Assembly: GCF_004353525.1 (NCBI RefSeq)
Contig: NZ_CP085524.1
Span: 372,001-436,000 of the forward strand
Reading direction: 5' to 3'
DNA: 64,000 nt
Origin: Zhaonella formicivorans
GTDB lineage: Bacteria > Bacillota > DUOV01 > Zhaonellaceae
The notes beneath the pieces are model-generated. The model was not told the DNA's origin. It searched no databases and saw only the letters and a program-made list of their open reading frames with translations. This document shows positions 63,688 through 64,000 of this stretch, piece by piece. The translations under genes and the position numbers were made by a program. The stretch's first letter is position 1. Each line of letters opens with the position of its first letter.

Positions 63688-64000
63688 GTGCCATACGTCA
63701 TAAAAATTCTGCTTGTTTTGCTTATTACCATTGCTGCAATGCGCTTGATGGGCAAGTCGACAATTGTGCAATTGACACCATATGATCTGGTATCCATCAT
63801 TATTGTCGGAACCATAGTGGCTGAACCACTGGTTACTACCGATTTTATTAAAGCGGTCTACGGTACGGCAGTGGTTGTGGGCCTCCACATCTTGTTTTCG
63901 AAATTAACCTTAAATCAGGCAGCTAACAAGTTTTTTCTGGGAGAGCCGACTATTCTGATCAAGCATGGCAAGATAGACGCCAAGAAGCTGGAAAAGTCTC
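63688..64000 (+). CDS. DUF421/YetF-family membrane protein (partial)
   Basis: First 104 codons; the gene runs off the window. GTG 63688 follows GAGGTGG. Two or three membrane helices (KILLVLLITIAAMRLMG, LVSIIIVGTIVAEPLV, AVYGTAVVVGLHILFS), then the start of the soluble domain FLGEPTILIKHGKID, as in YetF/YrbG proteins of spore-formers. Function unknown. Confidence 0.85.
   Translation, partial: MPYVIKILLVLLITIAAMRLMGKSTIVQLTPYDLVSIIIVGTIVAEPLVTTDFIKAVYGTAVVVGLHILFSKLTLNQAANKFFLGEPTILIKHGKIDAKKLEKS

Overview
The window looks like chromosome from a strictly anaerobic Gram-positive bacterium of the Bacillota (Clostridia, probably a Peptococcaceae- or Moorella-like lineage). The evidence is the fermentation gene content, a SpoVT-like sporulation regulator, strong AGGAGG-type ribosome sites with frequent GTG/TTG starts, and the combination of oxalate oxidoreductase, lysine fermentation genes and pyrrolysine-type methylamine methyltransferases. 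The species cannot be fixed from sequence reading alone.

Layout. 1-2.7 kb: end of an oxalate oxidoreductase operon (gamma tail, delta ferredoxin, alpha, beta); the alpha subunit carries R31, R109, D112 and D116, which mark oxalate rather than pyruvate enzymes. 3-11.6 kb: two copies of a lactate/glycolate-type permease (LctP), each followed by a tiny membrane protein, with a beta carbonic anhydrase, a ClC channel and an NAD-dependent epimerase between them; the second permease is cut by an IS110-type insertion. 11.6-14.8 kb: an HD-GYP protein, a one-domain chromate transporter and a YgeY-like M20 hydrolase.

14.8-31.8 kb is an almost complete 3,5-diaminohexanoate lysine fermentation locus: crotonase, thiolase, hydroxybutyryl-CoA dehydrogenase, Kdd, a KamB-like ATPase, a sigma-54 activator, KamD, KamE, Kal, Kce, a non-pyrrolysine MttB homologue, NhaC-type antiporter, KamA and acetoacetate CoA-transferase. 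Four transcription units each have a sigma-54 promoter (GG-N10-GC, all ending TTGCA) and upstream copies of a palindrome TGCC-N8-GGCA, which I propose as the binding site of the encoded activator. 31.9-36.8 kb: a dimethylamine methyltransferase (MtbB) and a trimethylamine methyltransferase (MttB), each with one in-frame TAG at the known pyrrolysine position, a corrinoid protein between them and a class III aminotransferase.

37-53 kb is mostly housekeeping: threonine synthase, a DMT exporter, a ComEC-like metallo-hydrolase with DUF3006, TrpB, a nucleotidase, TrkA/TrkH, cytosine deaminase, a potassium channel, a DUF362 protein and SpoVT. Three copies of a structured RNA-like element (7.8, 39.6 and 52.5 kb) have closing stems that covary.

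52.8-61.7 kb is the most unusual block: a LacI regulator facing an operon of two proteins of the methenyl-tetrahydromethanopterin cyclohydrolase (Mch) fold, an iron-sulfur flavoprotein, a FolB-like aldolase and a complete BMP-type nucleoside ABC transporter, with LacI-style palindromes at two places. It suggests an undescribed uptake and conversion route for a pterin- or purine-like compound. The window ends with accD, accA and the start of a DUF421 membrane protein.
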